Shown here: positions 1-7,475 of the stretch, piece after piece | How positions within the stretch are numbered: the first letter of the stretch is position 1 | Layout: each line of letters opens with the position of its first letter | DNA from: Candidatus Poseidoniales archaeon | Lineage (GTDB): Archaea > Thermoplasmatota > Poseidoniia > Poseidoniales > Thalassarchaeaceae | NCBI GenBank assembly: GCA_022447885.1 | Contig: JAKUTA010000057.1 | Coordinates: 1 to 7,475 of the forward strand | DNA length: 7,475 nucleotides | Reading direction: 5' to 3' | Notes under the pieces: generated by a model | What the model was told of the DNA's origin: nothing | The model's database searches: none | Seen by the model: only the letters and a program-made list of their open reading frames with translations | Made by a program: the position numbers and the translations under genes

Positions 1-57
1 CCAGATGCTGGGGTTGGAGCACGCGCAGATATCCACCCAGTGATCATCCACGAGCAT
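1..57 (-). CDS. Possible 5' end of a divergent gene, cut by the window edge
   Basis: On the minus strand an ATG at 57 opens 19 codons that run off the left edge without a stop, reading MLVDDHWVDICACSNPSIW. An in-frame GTG lies two codons further upstream (61-63). The mix of hydrophobic residues, Trp and a Cys-x-Cys pair looks like real protein, and its position head-to-head with the gene at 171 is normal for a divergent pair. No clear Shine-Dalgarno is present. A GCATACC element on the minus strand (about 80-86) lies roughly 25 bases upstream of the ATG and could be a weak TATA-like element for a leaderless transcript. I do not recognise the family; too little is visible. Confidence 0.35.
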   Translation of the reverse strand, partial: MLVDDHWVDICACSNPSIW

Positions 58-101
58 CCTCACCCGATGCTCGCCCGCGGTATGCCTGGGACTGGGATTT
101 C

Positions 102-153
102 GCTTGCTCGCCCCTGCGCCGCATGCCACCCTTGAAGAGGGGGCCGAGCAAGC
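102..153. repeat. Inverted repeat in the divergent intergenic region
   Basis: GCTTGCTCG (102-110) is the exact reverse complement of CGAGCAAGC (145-153). The stem can be extended by pairing CCCC at 111-114 with GGGG at 140-143 if C144 is bulged out. The arms are separated by 34 bases and end 17 bases before the start codon at 171. It could be an operator for the DUF835 gene and its divergent neighbour, or a leader structure in the mRNA if transcription starts upstream of 102. No convincing TATA box was seen for the 171 gene, so the transcript start is unknown. Confidence 0.4.
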
Positions 154-170
154 CGGGACGCTGAGAGAGC

Positions 171-2474
171 ATGGCGGAATTTCCGGCTGGCCGCGTACGC
201 GAGGTGCGCAGGGGCGGAGCCGGAGTGCTCGAACTGCTGCTCCTGGACCTCTCACGGGAGCGGGCGGATGGATACATCAGGGTCGAGAGACAGGGAGAGG
301 TCGCCCGCGTGGGCCAACTCGTTTTCAGTGCGGGACGATTGGTGATGTGCCTGCACGAGGAAGACGAACTGATCATGGGCCGCAACGCGCTCGATGCGCT
401 GCGCGCCGATGCGGCGGCCGATGACAGCAGGTTGTCGATCCACGACGAGGTCGATCTGGAGGTCGTGTTCGACCTGCACCCTGAAGCGAGGCTGCATCTG
501 GATGACGATGTCGGCGCCGCGGGGGACCGGATAGAAGGATGGGTGGACACCGGCTCATCGCTGACCTGGTGGCAGCAGCGGAGCCAGGCCGAGTGGACCC
601 GCCCGAAGACGGATGCTGAACTGGAGTCCGAACAGGGCGAGAAAGAGGAGGGGGGTCCGGCTGTTCCGCGAACGCACACTCCGGGGGAGGAAGTGGAGCC
701 GGGATACTGCTATCTGGTTGATTGCACATCTCCTGACGACAGCCTGACACTTGTCCGCCATCTTGCAGCCATCGGTCACCCAGCTCTGGTGATATCTCGC
801 CAACCCTCGGCACGTCTGGTCTCCGAACACCGTCTTGACGAGAGTGCTTGCCGCTGGCTCACCGAGCAGACAGGCCGCACAGAGGGGGTGCGTGACGTTT
901 CGCCTGCATCGGTGGGGCGGGAACTCGAGTCGTTCATGGCCGCCACCCAGCGGGGGGTGCTGCTGCTCGATGGCTTGGAATTCCTTTCCGGAGTACACGG
1001 GTTCGAGCGGATGCTCGCGATGCTGCACAGCGTGCTCGACACCGTGCAGTCATCGGACCATGTGCTGTTCATCCCCGCCGACCTGGAGGCGTGGATCCCT
1101 CGTCAGCGGGGCCTGCTGCTGCGCGAACTCGACCGGCTGCCAGCCGAACGCGTCCAGCTGTGGGCAGCGAATCCTGCAGAGATCGAAGGGCATGGTTTCT
1201 GCCAGCAGGAAGGCATCTTCAGGCGCTCGGCAGAAACTCCCGACCAGGATGCTGCGCGCGTCGAGTTCCAAGACCTGTCAGAACGGCTGACCGCTGAGGC
1301 TGAGGCTGAGGCTGAGGCGGCACTCGCTAACGAGGCCGAGTCAGCAGAGGAGCAGCAACCGGAATCCGTGGTGTCAGTGCCTGAGCGCGCAGGCCAGTTC
1401 TCGATGCGCAACCTGATCGATGAGTGGAAGCAGGAGCAGACAAGCGATGCACCGGTGGAGGTGGCCGAGCCTGCGCAGGAGGTGATTGAACCGGAGCCCG
1501 AAGTTGAACACGCGGATGCTGGGCAGTTGCCTGAGTGGGCTACTGCACCATCAATGAACCGGATGGTCGAGGAGGAGGAGTCGGCCTCCGTCATCGAATT
1601 CGTCGCCGACGTGGAAGCGGATGACGAGGAGGTCGAACCCGAACAGCGGAGCGTTCTTCGTCGACCCACACTGGACCATCGCCCGCGCCAGCCCGCCCGC
1701 GGCACGCGCCGCCGGGCACCATCCGAGCGCGCTCTGGCGGTGTCAGCGATCGCCACCGCCGCGGCGATGGGTGAGGAAGTGGCCGAACTCTCACCTGTGG
1801 AGCCTCCGGATGCAGGAATCAGCCAAGCATCACTCACTGCAGCAGGTGGCCATGCAACCGAGGTCGGTGGGCTGGAGGCGCCAGCTGATCCAGATATCTT
1901 CTCCGTCTCGGGGCTGGATGCGGCAGCCAGCAGGGCCAGGGGTCTTGAAGCCGGGCTGCACGAGCCCCGAATGCCCAACTCAGCGGAGGTGCACGTCGGT
2001 TCATGGAACGCGGCAGCCATCACGACCGGTGGTGCTCGTGAACCCGGGCAGAGGCCTGACACGACGGAGAATCCGGCAGCGCGCCACGTGGCTGCGCGCG
2101 GGCAGCAGACGCGCAGCCTCACGCAGTTTCTCGCGGGCAAGGAGATTGAAGCGCTCTGGTATGATCGCATCAAGACCGTGCGCATGACAGGAATCAGCGC
2201 GGGTATCCTCGACCGGCTGAGGAATCTCTCTGACCAAGGTCATCCCGTGAAGAAACTGGTCAACAGACTGGAGGAGGACATGGATGAGGGAATCGCCCTG
2301 CTCAGCGAATACGAACAGCGAGCGGAGCGAGCGCTACGGTTGCTCGCTGACCTGGGTGATCTGGTCTCGAAGGGCGTCATAGACCAGCAGAGTGGTGACC
2401 GTATGCGCACGGTCATCATCTCTCTGGAGGACTTGGACCGTTTGGACAAGTTGTTCGAGGACCTGCAGGAATGA
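171..2474 (+). CDS. DUF835-domain protein with PATAN/DUF2226-like N-terminus
   Basis: A 767-residue, probably cytoplasmic protein with no signal peptide or membrane segment. Residues about 16-110 have the pattern of PATAN (DUF4388)/DUF2226 domains: a helix rich in Leu, then a strand followed by QLVFSAGRLVMC. Residues about 178-325 match DUF835, opening with GYCYLVDCTSPDDSL and containing the signature VLLLDGLEFLSGVHGFERML (about 263-282). DUF835 is an archaeal family of unknown biochemistry that looks like a degenerate RecA/KaiC-type fold; no Walker A is present here. Residues about 365-645 form an acidic, low-complexity linker with an (Ala-Glu)4 run. Residues about 648-767 are predicted helical with heptad-like leucines. 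The start is firm as an upper limit: an in-frame TGA lies at 162-164 and a weak GAGAG precedes the ATG. It is probably co-transcribed with the DnaA-like ATPase gene 91 bases downstream. A regulatory or scaffolding role is inference. Confidence 0.85.
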   Translation: MAEFPAGRVREVRRGGAGVLELLLLDLSRERADGYIRVERQGEVARVGQLVFSAGRLVMCLHEEDELIMGRNALDALRADAAADDSRLSIHDEVDLEVVFDLHPEARLHLDDDVGAAGDRIEGWVDTGSSLTWWQQRSQAEWTRPKTDAELESEQGEKEEGGPAVPRTHTPGEEVEPGYCYLVDCTSPDDSLTLVRHLAAIGHPALVISRQPSARLVSEHRLDESACRWLTEQTGRTEGVRDVSPASVGRELESFMAATQRGVLLLDGLEFLSGVHGFERMLAMLHSVLDTVQSSDHVLFIPADLEAWIPRQRGLLLRELDRLPAERVQLWAANPAEIEGHGFCQQEGIFRRSAETPDQDAARVEFQDLSERLTAEAEAEAEAALANEAESAEEQQPESVVSVPERAGQFSMRNLIDEWKQEQTSDAPVEVAEPAQEVIEPEPEVEHADAGQLPEWATAPSMNRMVEEEESASVIEFVADVEADDEEVEPEQRSVLRRPTLDHRPRQPARGTRRRAPSERALAVSAIATAAAMGEEVAELSPVEPPDAGISQASLTAAGGHATEVGGLEAPADPDIFSVSGLDAAASRARGLEAGLHEPRMPNSAEVHVGSWNAAAITTGGAREPGQRPDTTENPAARHVAARGQQTRSLTQFLAGKEIEALWYDRIKTVRMTGISAGILDRLRNLSDQGHPVKKLVNRLEEDMDEGIALLSEYEQRAERALRLLADLGDLVSKGVIDQQSGDRMRTVIISLEDLDRLDKLFEDLQE
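1293..1316 (+). repeat. Hexanucleotide repeat (GCTGAG)4 in the DUF835 gene
   Basis: Four perfect tandem copies of GCTGAG encode alternating Ala-Glu at residues 375-382, where the acidic linker begins. The unit is six bases, so gain or loss of copies would change linker length without a frameshift. Confidence 0.9.
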
Positions 2475-2505
2475 GCGCGGAAACAGGCTGTTCCAGCGTC
2501 CCGGT

Positions 2506-2524
2506 CATGCTTATCGTCTGCATG
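2506..2524 (+). promoter_or_regulatory. Possible promoter element before the DnaA-like gene
   Basis: A 5-bp inverted repeat, CATGC (2506-2510) and GCATG (2520-2524), brackets an AT-richer TTATCGTCT. The CTTATCG core resembles the CTTATACG ahead of the citrate synthase gene and would place a transcript start near 2538, giving a short leader with the ribosome site. The 91-base gap also allows simple read-through from the upstream gene. The evidence is weak. Confidence 0.2.
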
Positions 2525-2554
2525 CCCCCAGCAGCAGCATCCATCGCGGGCCAG

Positions 2555-2560
2555 AAGGAG
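2555..2560 (+). promoter_or_regulatory. Ribosome binding site deciding the start of the DnaA-like gene
   Basis: AAGGAG ends five bases before the ATG at 2566. The reading frame is open for another 174 bases upstream, overlapping the end of the DUF835 gene, but this motif makes 2566 the likely start. An ATG at 2561 is in a different frame and immediately abuts the motif, so it is not used. Confidence 0.75.
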
Positions 2561-2565
2561 ATGCC

Positions 2566-4458
2566 ATGTCGAGACGTACCGCGCTGCAGGAGCAGTTGGA
2601 GAGAAGTCGCCGACTGCTCTCCACGCGTGGTCAGGATGATGTTGGTGTCGACCAGGAGCGCGAACCACCGGCCCCCTCTCTAGGCGATTTCATCCGCAGC
2701 CGCCACCGACCCCCGGCGGAGGTCGAGGAGGCAGGAATGTTCGACGACCTTCCCTCCGGGCGGGGGCGGGGCAGCATCGTCGCCGACCGCATCAGGAGGA
2801 TGCGCGAGCAGTCGAGTGAATCACGTTCTGTTCCTGTTGATACCCCGTTATGGAGTGTAGTCGAAGACGACGTGGTGGAGGCGGATCGGGACCCGGCGAT
2901 GCCGATCTGGCGGCAGGTGATGTCGCATCAGGACACACAGGAGAGACCGGATGACGCCTCGCGGAGCGCCCACGCGCGCGCTCTCGGCCAGCCCTCCTCG
3001 CCCCCCTCCCCTCTACAGCCTACCGCGCACGAACTGGCACGGTCACGCGCGTCACCAGAGTGGCCTCCTCCGCTGGTCTTCAACGAGCAGTATGACTGGA
3101 GCAACTGGCAGGTGGGTCCAGAGAATCGAATGGCGACGACCGCCGCGCGCGAGGTTCTGCTGCACACAGGTACGCGGATGAACCCCTTGCTGGTGACCGG
3201 TCCCGGGGGATGCGGCAAGAGTCACTTGGTGTGGGCTCTTGGTGAATCGTTGCAGGTCGCCTCGCCGAACCTCGATGTACGCCTCATTTCGAGTGCAACC
3301 ATGGTCTCCGGAGAACTTCCTGAGGGGTGGGAATCGGCCATCCAGGGATGTGCTGCGCTGCTTGTCGACGACCTCGACGTGATCTGTGAGGATCGCGAGG
3401 CCGCTGCGAGACTGGGGCATATGCTCGACTGGGCGCTCAATCTCGGTGTTCAGGTGGTCCTGACCGCTGAATCTGAATCCGTGGCTGAAACCGCGGTTCC
3501 CAACCTCGCGCTGGCACTGTCCGGTGCGGTGCCGATCACACTCTCTCCCCCCGAGGCTGCCACCCTGCTGCTGATGCTGCGCAGACGTACTCTCAGGCGC
3601 GGGATTGCGCTGTCCGACGATCAGTTGAGCGCGGTGGTCGTTCATTCGGGGCTGGACTGGAGGCGCTGCACGGCTGGGTTCGAGACGGTGGCGCTCGCCA
3701 TCGAGGCGGGTTCGGATCCGCTCGACGCCGATGATGTGCGCATGCTGCTCGACGGAGGAGAGTTGCCGCTGCGCGACGACGGAGGTCTGCTCGAGTGGGA
3801 CGCCGATCTCACCGGTCAGCGCATCGTCAGCGACGCGCTGGACCATGTGTTGCCGCAGGAGACGGAACTGGAGGTGGATATCGAGGGCCGCTTCTTGAGC
3901 AGCGCCGATGACTACCAGGCACCCGATCTGCGTCCTGATTCGAGCGAGGCGGCGGTCGATTCGCTGCTCGAGCGACATCTCGGCCGCGAGCGAGGGGCCC
4001 TGGAGGAGGTCAGGGCGAGGCGTCGATTGGCTGAGGACCCGCCCCCACCGGAGGTGCCCGGGGGGGACACGCGCACTGTCGAGATGATCAGCGACGGAAC
4101 GCTGGACCAGATAGAATCCCGGCTCAGGCGGCACCAGGATGATTTGGAGAGCCTGCAGCTGGAGATGGAGGAGATTTCTGTGGACATCGGCAGCGCTACG
4201 CCAGCCGAACTGGCTGAGATGGCTGATAAGATGCTGGACATCGACCGCAAGCTGTCGCGGATCAGCAGACTGGAACCGGGCGAGGAGTCGACGCCGAGGC
4301 GTCGCCCGGAGCGTCCGTATGAGTTCTCTGAATTCGACGAGTACACGCCCGAAGGAGAGTGGGACATCGATGAGGAGGGTGTCAGCGCCGACGATCTTCT
4401 GGGAGACAGAGCGATCCTGCGCCCGGTGCGCATCCTCGTTCCCGATGAAGAGGAGTGA
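2566..4458 (+). CDS. DnaA-like AAA+ ATPase without DNA-binding domain IV
   Basis: A 630-residue protein. After a charged, proline-rich N-terminal region (1-165), residues about 172-385 align by eye with DnaA domain III. They contain YDWSNWQVGPENRMATTAA (DnaA has F-x-NFVVGPSNR), NPLLVTGPGGCGKSHL with Walker A at 212-219, Walker B LLVDDLD (265-271; compare DnaA LLIDD), a sensor-1-like VVLTAES (297-303), SPPE (327-330, compare DnaA PPE/PPD) and a sensor-2 DWRR (364-367). These predict ATP binding and probably hydrolysis. The arginine-finger SRF of DnaA is replaced by LSGA, and the helix-turn-helix domain IV is absent. Instead an acidic linker leads to a likely coiled coil (512-570) and a very acidic C-terminus. 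It may be a Hda-like regulator or an ATPase partner of the upstream DUF835 protein; a bona fide replication initiator is unlikely. The start is set by AAGGAG at 2555-2560. The ATPase family call is firm; the role is unknown. Confidence 0.85.
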   Translation: MSRRTALQEQLERSRRLLSTRGQDDVGVDQEREPPAPSLGDFIRSRHRPPAEVEEAGMFDDLPSGRGRGSIVADRIRRMREQSSESRSVPVDTPLWSVVEDDVVEADRDPAMPIWRQVMSHQDTQERPDDASRSAHARALGQPSSPPSPLQPTAHELARSRASPEWPPPLVFNEQYDWSNWQVGPENRMATTAAREVLLHTGTRMNPLLVTGPGGCGKSHLVWALGESLQVASPNLDVRLISSATMVSGELPEGWESAIQGCAALLVDDLDVICEDREAAARLGHMLDWALNLGVQVVLTAESESVAETAVPNLALALSGAVPITLSPPEAATLLLMLRRRTLRRGIALSDDQLSAVVVHSGLDWRRCTAGFETVALAIEAGSDPLDADDVRMLLDGGELPLRDDGGLLEWDADLTGQRIVSDALDHVLPQETELEVDIEGRFLSSADDYQAPDLRPDSSEAAVDSLLERHLGRERGALEEVRARRRLAEDPPPPEVPGGDTRTVEMISDGTLDQIESRLRRHQDDLESLQLEMEEISVDIGSATPAELAEMADKMLDIDRKLSRISRLEPGEESTPRRRPERPYEFSEFDEYTPEGEWDIDEEGVSADDLLGDRAILRPVRILVPDEEE

Positions 4459-4487
4459 CCCGCCTCGGTCTTGTCGGGAGGCGGGTC
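4457..4487 (+). terminator. Hairpin at the end of the DnaA-like gene
   Basis: GACCCGCCTC (4457-4466) pairs perfectly with GAGGCGGGTC (4478-4487), a 10-bp GC-rich stem with an 11-base loop that begins inside the stop codon. No T-tract follows, so it is not a classic intrinsic terminator. It could stabilise the 3' end or block read-through into the convergent gene. Confidence 0.5.
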
Positions 4488-4510
4488 GTCATTCCCGCCG
4501 GAATGACGAC
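4485..4510. repeat. 11-bp perfect inverted repeat overlapping the previous hairpin
   Basis: GTCGTCATTCC (4485-4495) and GGAATGACGAC (4500-4510) form a perfect 11-bp stem with a CGCC loop. Its first three bases are the last three of the preceding stem, so the two full hairpins exclude each other. The GTCATTCC core is also the kind of arm found in REP-like intergenic repeats of other genomes, so this could be a dispersed element, or a bidirectional terminator between convergent genes. Confidence 0.6.
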
Positions 4511-4529
4511 ATCCGCTCGTGCGTTGGTC

Positions 4530-4544
4530 GACGCCAGCGGCGTC
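4530..4544. repeat. Small hairpin in the convergent gap
   Basis: GACGCC (4530-4535) and GGCGTC (4539-4544) form a perfect 6-bp stem with a 3-base loop. It lies between the two larger hairpins and the oligo-A run, adding to a structured 3' region shared by the converging genes. Function is unknown and chance is possible in GC-rich DNA. Confidence 0.35.
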
Positions 4545-4579
4545 TCCCGCCTCCGATTGATTCGCTATGCTCGGTGATG

Positions 4580-4605
4580 CGCCTCCCTCGACCGAGGCGA
4601 AAAAA
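4580..4605 (-). terminator. Possible T-tract terminator for the YkgJ gene
   Basis: Read on the minus strand there is a run of six T (4605-4600), 70 bases after the stop codon at 4675. It is followed by a CGCCTC/GAGGCG stem (4594-4599 with 4580-4585). Archaeal RNA polymerase can terminate at oligo-T alone, so this is the best candidate stop for the minus-strand transcript. The hairpin follows rather than precedes the T run, which is the wrong order for a bacterial intrinsic terminator. Apart from these hairpins I see no gene in 4459-4674. Confidence 0.35.
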
Positions 4606-4674
4606 TGGCCATCGATTGAACGTGGGCCTGCGGCGCCGGGTTGGAAGAGTGTCAGAACCGGGTTATGTTCAGGG

Positions 4675-5190
4675 TCATCCTCGGTGCCTGAAACCGCGCT
4701 CGGCATGGGTGTCTGCGACGAGATGCAGGCGGATGGTGTCGCCGTCCACGACAATCGCGTCGGGATGGTCGATTCCAGGACAGATTCGCTTCGTGTTGCG
4801 CCAGGAGTGATCCGTGAGCATGTTCTCCCTCCAGAACGGGAACGCCGAGCACTGTGCCGGTTTCGATTCGTAGACAGTACAGCGCTTCGCCTCATCGAGG
4901 TAGATGCAGGTGCTGGTCTCTCTGCTCGACTCGAGTACCCAGCGGCCATCCGCCACCCGCCGCGCGTCTCGCGCCAACCACTCTGCGCGCGTGAGCTGGT
5001 GATGCTCCGCCAAGCGGTCCGCGTCCTCCTCGGAGAGGTAGACTATTCCTTCAGGTTCGTCGCAGCAGCGCCCGCAGTCGGGCAGGCAGGTGAACTGGAT
5101 GCCTTCCGCCCACCAATCGTCGTCGCGGTCCCGAAACATCCGCTGCCAGCGCCCCACCGCGTTCACCGGATGTGGGCGGCCTTGCCTCAC
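4675..5190 (-). CDS. YkgJ-family cysteine-cluster (CxxCxxCC) protein
   Basis: A 171-residue protein of the YkgJ / UPF0153 family, which is thought to bind a metal, either Zn or an Fe-S cluster; the biochemical role of most members is not known. Visible are Cys35, Cys39, Cys42 and Cys43 in FTCLPDCGRCCDEP, then Cys95, Cys104 and Cys114 in the family block CIYLDEAKRCTVYESKPAQC, followed by FPFW and Cys137 in CPGID. That is eight cysteines in the expected order, so the metal site looks complete, and the length is typical. The start is uncertain. GTG at 5190 is the furthest upstream choice (an in-frame TGA is at 5194-5196). GTG at 5166 and ATG at 5139 (154 residues) are alternatives, and none has a good Shine-Dalgarno. 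It is divergent from the citrate synthase gene and convergent with the DnaA-like gene, so probably monocistronic. Confidence 0.85.
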   Translation of the reverse strand: MRQGRPHPVNAVGRWQRMFRDRDDDWWAEGIQFTCLPDCGRCCDEPEGIVYLSEEDADRLAEHHQLTRAEWLARDARRVADGRWVLESSRETSTCIYLDEAKRCTVYESKPAQCSAFPFWRENMLTDHSWRNTKRICPGIDHPDAIVVDGDTIRLHLVADTHAERGFRHRG

Positions 5191-5255
5191 ACTTCAGCAG
5201 TTCGCGTGGTCAGGGGTCCGGGGGACGGTCACGATGAGGCTGAAACAGCGTCGCA

Positions 5256-5263
5256 CTTATACG
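5256..5263 (+). promoter_or_regulatory. TATA-like box of the citrate synthase gene
   Basis: CTTATACG is the most TATA-like stretch in the 116-base divergent gap and lies about 50 bases before the GTG at 5307. With normal archaeal spacing, transcription would start near 5284-5288, leaving a leader of about 20 bases that contains the ribosome site. Confidence 0.4.
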
Positions 5264-5281
5264 CCCTGCATTCTTGTCCGG

Positions 5282-5299
5282 AAACCTCGCAGGAGGTTT
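5282..5299 (+). promoter_or_regulatory. Ribosome binding site within a perfect hairpin
   Basis: AGGAGGT (5291-5297) is a near-ideal Shine-Dalgarno nine bases before GTG 5307. It overlaps the right arm of a perfect 7-bp stem, AAACCTC (5282-5288) with GAGGTTT (5293-5299), closed by a GCAG loop. Folding would mask most of the site. The hairpin can only form if the transcript begins at or before about 5282, slightly upstream of the start predicted from the TATA-like box. Confidence 0.55.
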
Positions 5300-5306
5300 G
5301 GGCCAA

Positions 5307-6485
5307 GTGACCGAAGAAGAAGCACCTGAGACGATCTTCGAGCTCACGGAATCCCATCTCGACACCGGCTTGCGCGGTATCCCCGTAGGAACTTGCCGCA
5401 CCTCGTTCGTCGACCCGCACAAGGGCGTGCATTACGTCGGTTATCCCGTGGGTGATCTCTCCGACATGGACCCCGCGGACATCATCTACATGCTGTTCGA
5501 GAAGCGGTTGCCCAACCGCCAGGAGGCACAGGACTTTCGCAACGAGATGATCGGGCGCGCCGAGGACATGCCGACCGGCGCGCTGCGCGTGCTCGAGTCG
5601 CTCACACCCAGCAGCGGTCACCCGATGGACTGGCTGTCTGTCGGTATCCAGGCGCTGGGCATCGCCGACACCACCGGGGACGTGCGCTCCGACGGACTCA
5701 ACCTGATCGCCCGCATGCCGGAACTGATGGCCGCCATCTTCCGTCTGCGCGGGGGCCGGGGACTCATCGGCAGGCCGAGTGAGCCGTCGCGTGGGATGGT
5801 GGAGAATTTCGTCCACCTGCTCGGAGAAGATGGTGAGAGCGCGGAGCGGATAATCCGCGTGCTGCGCTCGTTCCTCATCCTGCACATGGATCACGGAGGT
5901 GGCAACCTGTCGACCTTCGCCGGCAAGGCCGTGGCCAGCGGCCGGGCGAGCCTGTATGCGTCGATGGCGAGTGCCATGAACGCCCTGTCAGGTCCGTTGC
6001 ACGGGCGGGCGAACCAGTCCTGTCTGGAGTTCGTGCAGCGCATCGGGACATCCGACCCTGAAGAGGTCGAGAAGTTCGTGCGTACAGAACTCGCCGCCAA
6101 GCGCCCGATCTACGGATTCGGCCACGCCGTGCTGCGGTCAGAAGACCCGCGCGCGGCCGCGCTGATCACCATCGGCGAGGAGGTCTGCCCCGACGACGAG
6201 AACCTCGCCATCGTGCGCACCCTGCGCGAGGTGGCACCCAAGGTGCTGTCCGAGAACCCGAGGATCAGCAACCCCAACGCCAACGTGGACATCGCCTCGG
6301 GCTCGCTCCTCTACGCCGTTGGCTTCCACAAGCCGGCATACTACACGACCTTCTTCGGATGGGCGCGGGTGATCGGCATCAGCGCCCAGATCCGCGACGA
6401 GCGCAACGCCCGCGGCGGCAAGGGAATCCCCATCTACCGCCCGAAGTACATCCCGGTCGACCAACCGTATCGCCGGCTCGAATGA
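5307..6485 (+). CDS. Citrate synthase, eukaryotic/mitochondrial-like type
   Basis: A 392-residue enzyme condensing acetyl-CoA and oxaloacetate to citrate, the entry step of the TCA cycle, in the cytoplasm. The catalytic triad is complete: His232 in GPLHGRAN, His273 in GFGHAVLR and Asp328 in NVDIASG. Oxaloacetate-binding His196 (HMDHGGGN), Arg277, Arg354 and Arg378 (YRPK) are also present. By memory comparison with pig mitochondrial citrate synthase, segments match that form better than GltA: GLRG near the N-terminus, GHPM (104-107), NLIARMP (132-138), DHGGGNLS (mitochondrial DHEGGNVS), GPLHGRANQ and GHAVLR-x2-DPR. GTG 5307 is preferred over the upstream TTG 5274 because AGGAGGT at 5291-5297 is placed for it. 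The last codon is one base from the stop of the convergent GDPD gene. The enzyme call is firm; the subfamily origin should be tested by phylogeny. Confidence 0.95.
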   Translation: MTEEEAPETIFELTESHLDTGLRGIPVGTCRTSFVDPHKGVHYVGYPVGDLSDMDPADIIYMLFEKRLPNRQEAQDFRNEMIGRAEDMPTGALRVLESLTPSSGHPMDWLSVGIQALGIADTTGDVRSDGLNLIARMPELMAAIFRLRGGRGLIGRPSEPSRGMVENFVHLLGEDGESAERIIRVLRSFLILHMDHGGGNLSTFAGKAVASGRASLYASMASAMNALSGPLHGRANQSCLEFVQRIGTSDPEEVEKFVRTELAAKRPIYGFGHAVLRSEDPRAAALITIGEEVCPDDENLAIVRTLREVAPKVLSENPRISNPNANVDIASGSLLYAVGFHKPAYYTTFFGWARVIGISAQIRDERNARGGKGIPIYRPKYIPVDQPYRRLE

Positions 6486-7475
6486 GTCAATGGCCGCCGT
6501 CAGTTCTTCCTGCGCCGCGGTGTCCGACGATCCTCACGGCCTCCCAGGGCATCCGGTCTGAGTCCGAATCGGCGACCAGTTCGTCGATGGTCCTTCCCCA
6601 GCGCCAGCGGGAGCGCCAGCCTTCGAGCAGGTCGCGCCGCTCGCCAGCAGCAAGTTCGTGCCAGGGGGATACCTGCTGTTGCAGGTCAGCGAGGACGCTC
6701 TCATGGTCATCAGCATCGGCTCGGGCGAGTGTGGCTGTGACATCAGCGTCGAGCGGTTGTGTGGCGGGACGTGGCCAGCGTGCACCGCCATTCGGGTAGG
6801 TGACGAACTCCGGCGAGGTGTGGTCGGACAGGCAGGTGAGGCCGGCGTTGAGCAGGTCAGGTTCACAGTCGGGTGTGGAGGGCCAGACGTAGAACGGGAA
6901 GCCTGCGCGCATGTCGGTCAAGCGTTGCAGACCTTTCCCGTGGAGTGAGACGGTCCTGCCGAGGGTGAGCATGTTCTTCGGCGCGACGAGATAGTCGAGC
7001 GCGCACGGAAGCATCGGTGCGCCCAGTCGTTGCTGCCAGCGCATCAGGCGCGGGAGCGAGTTGGCGATGAACGAGGGAGCGGCGACGATGCGTTTGAGGC
7101 GCGGACTACCCCATTCGCGGATGCGTGGGAACAACCTTGCGAGGGGGATGGTCGAGCCGGCGACCTTGCCCGCTCTGAGGATGCGCGAATCGAACGCGTA
7201 GATGACGGCGTTGCTGTGCGGCAGTTCGAGTTCTGCCAGCATCTCGTTGACTTGGCGCACCATCCGCGTGAGGTGCTCCAGGCGCCCTCTTCCCTCGCGC
7301 CACCCACCGGCCAGCCCGGTGCTCGGATGCGGCGCCTTCAACTCGATGCAGACGACCTTCGCCTGCCCTTGCCAGAGTTCTCTGAATCCGGCTCTTCCGA
7401 CCAGATCGGCGAACAGCTCTATTCCAGATTCGGCGAGTTCGGCGGCGCTGTTCAACTCCACCCACGGAGAACGGC

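Overview
This is a GC-rich window, dense with genes, from a prokaryotic chromosome. The best guess for the host is a euryarchaeon, possibly of the marine group II (Poseidoniia) kind. The main reason is the first large gene, which carries a DUF835 domain, a family found almost only in archaea. Weak support comes from TATA-like elements and from mixed Shine-Dalgarno use. No rRNA or informational marker is present, so this placement is inference.

Layout, left to right. (1) At the left edge, on the minus strand, there may be the first codons of a gene (1-57). A 113-base divergent gap carrying a 9-bp inverted repeat separates it from the next gene. (2) A probable two-gene plus-strand operon fills the first 60% of the window. 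171-2474 encodes a 767-residue DUF835 protein with an N-terminal PATAN/DUF2226-like domain, a very long acidic disordered linker and a helical tail. 2566-4458 encodes a 630-residue AAA+ protein whose ATPase core clearly resembles domain III of the bacterial replication initiator DnaA, but which has no DnaA DNA-binding domain and no recognisable arginine finger. (3) The convergent gap 4459-4674 holds a series of hairpins, two of them overlapping. (4) A minus-strand YkgJ-type cysteine-cluster protein (4675-5190) lies divergent to (5) a plus-strand citrate synthase (5307-6485). The latter is of the eukaryotic/mitochondrial sequence type, and its ribosome binding site sits inside a perfect 7-bp stem. 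(6) The C-terminal part of a glycerophosphodiester phosphodiesterase (GDPD) runs in from the right edge on the minus strand (6487-7475). Its stop codon is one base from the citrate synthase stop.

The citrate synthase (TCA-cycle entry), the GDPD (recycling of lipid headgroups) and the YkgJ protein look like ordinary housekeeping genes that happen to be neighbours. The part most likely to be undescribed is the DUF835 plus DnaA-like ATPase pair. Both proteins combine a nucleotide-fold domain with long acidic linkers and C-terminal helices, and they are co-oriented and probably co-transcribed. I infer that they work together, but the process they serve cannot be read from this sequence.
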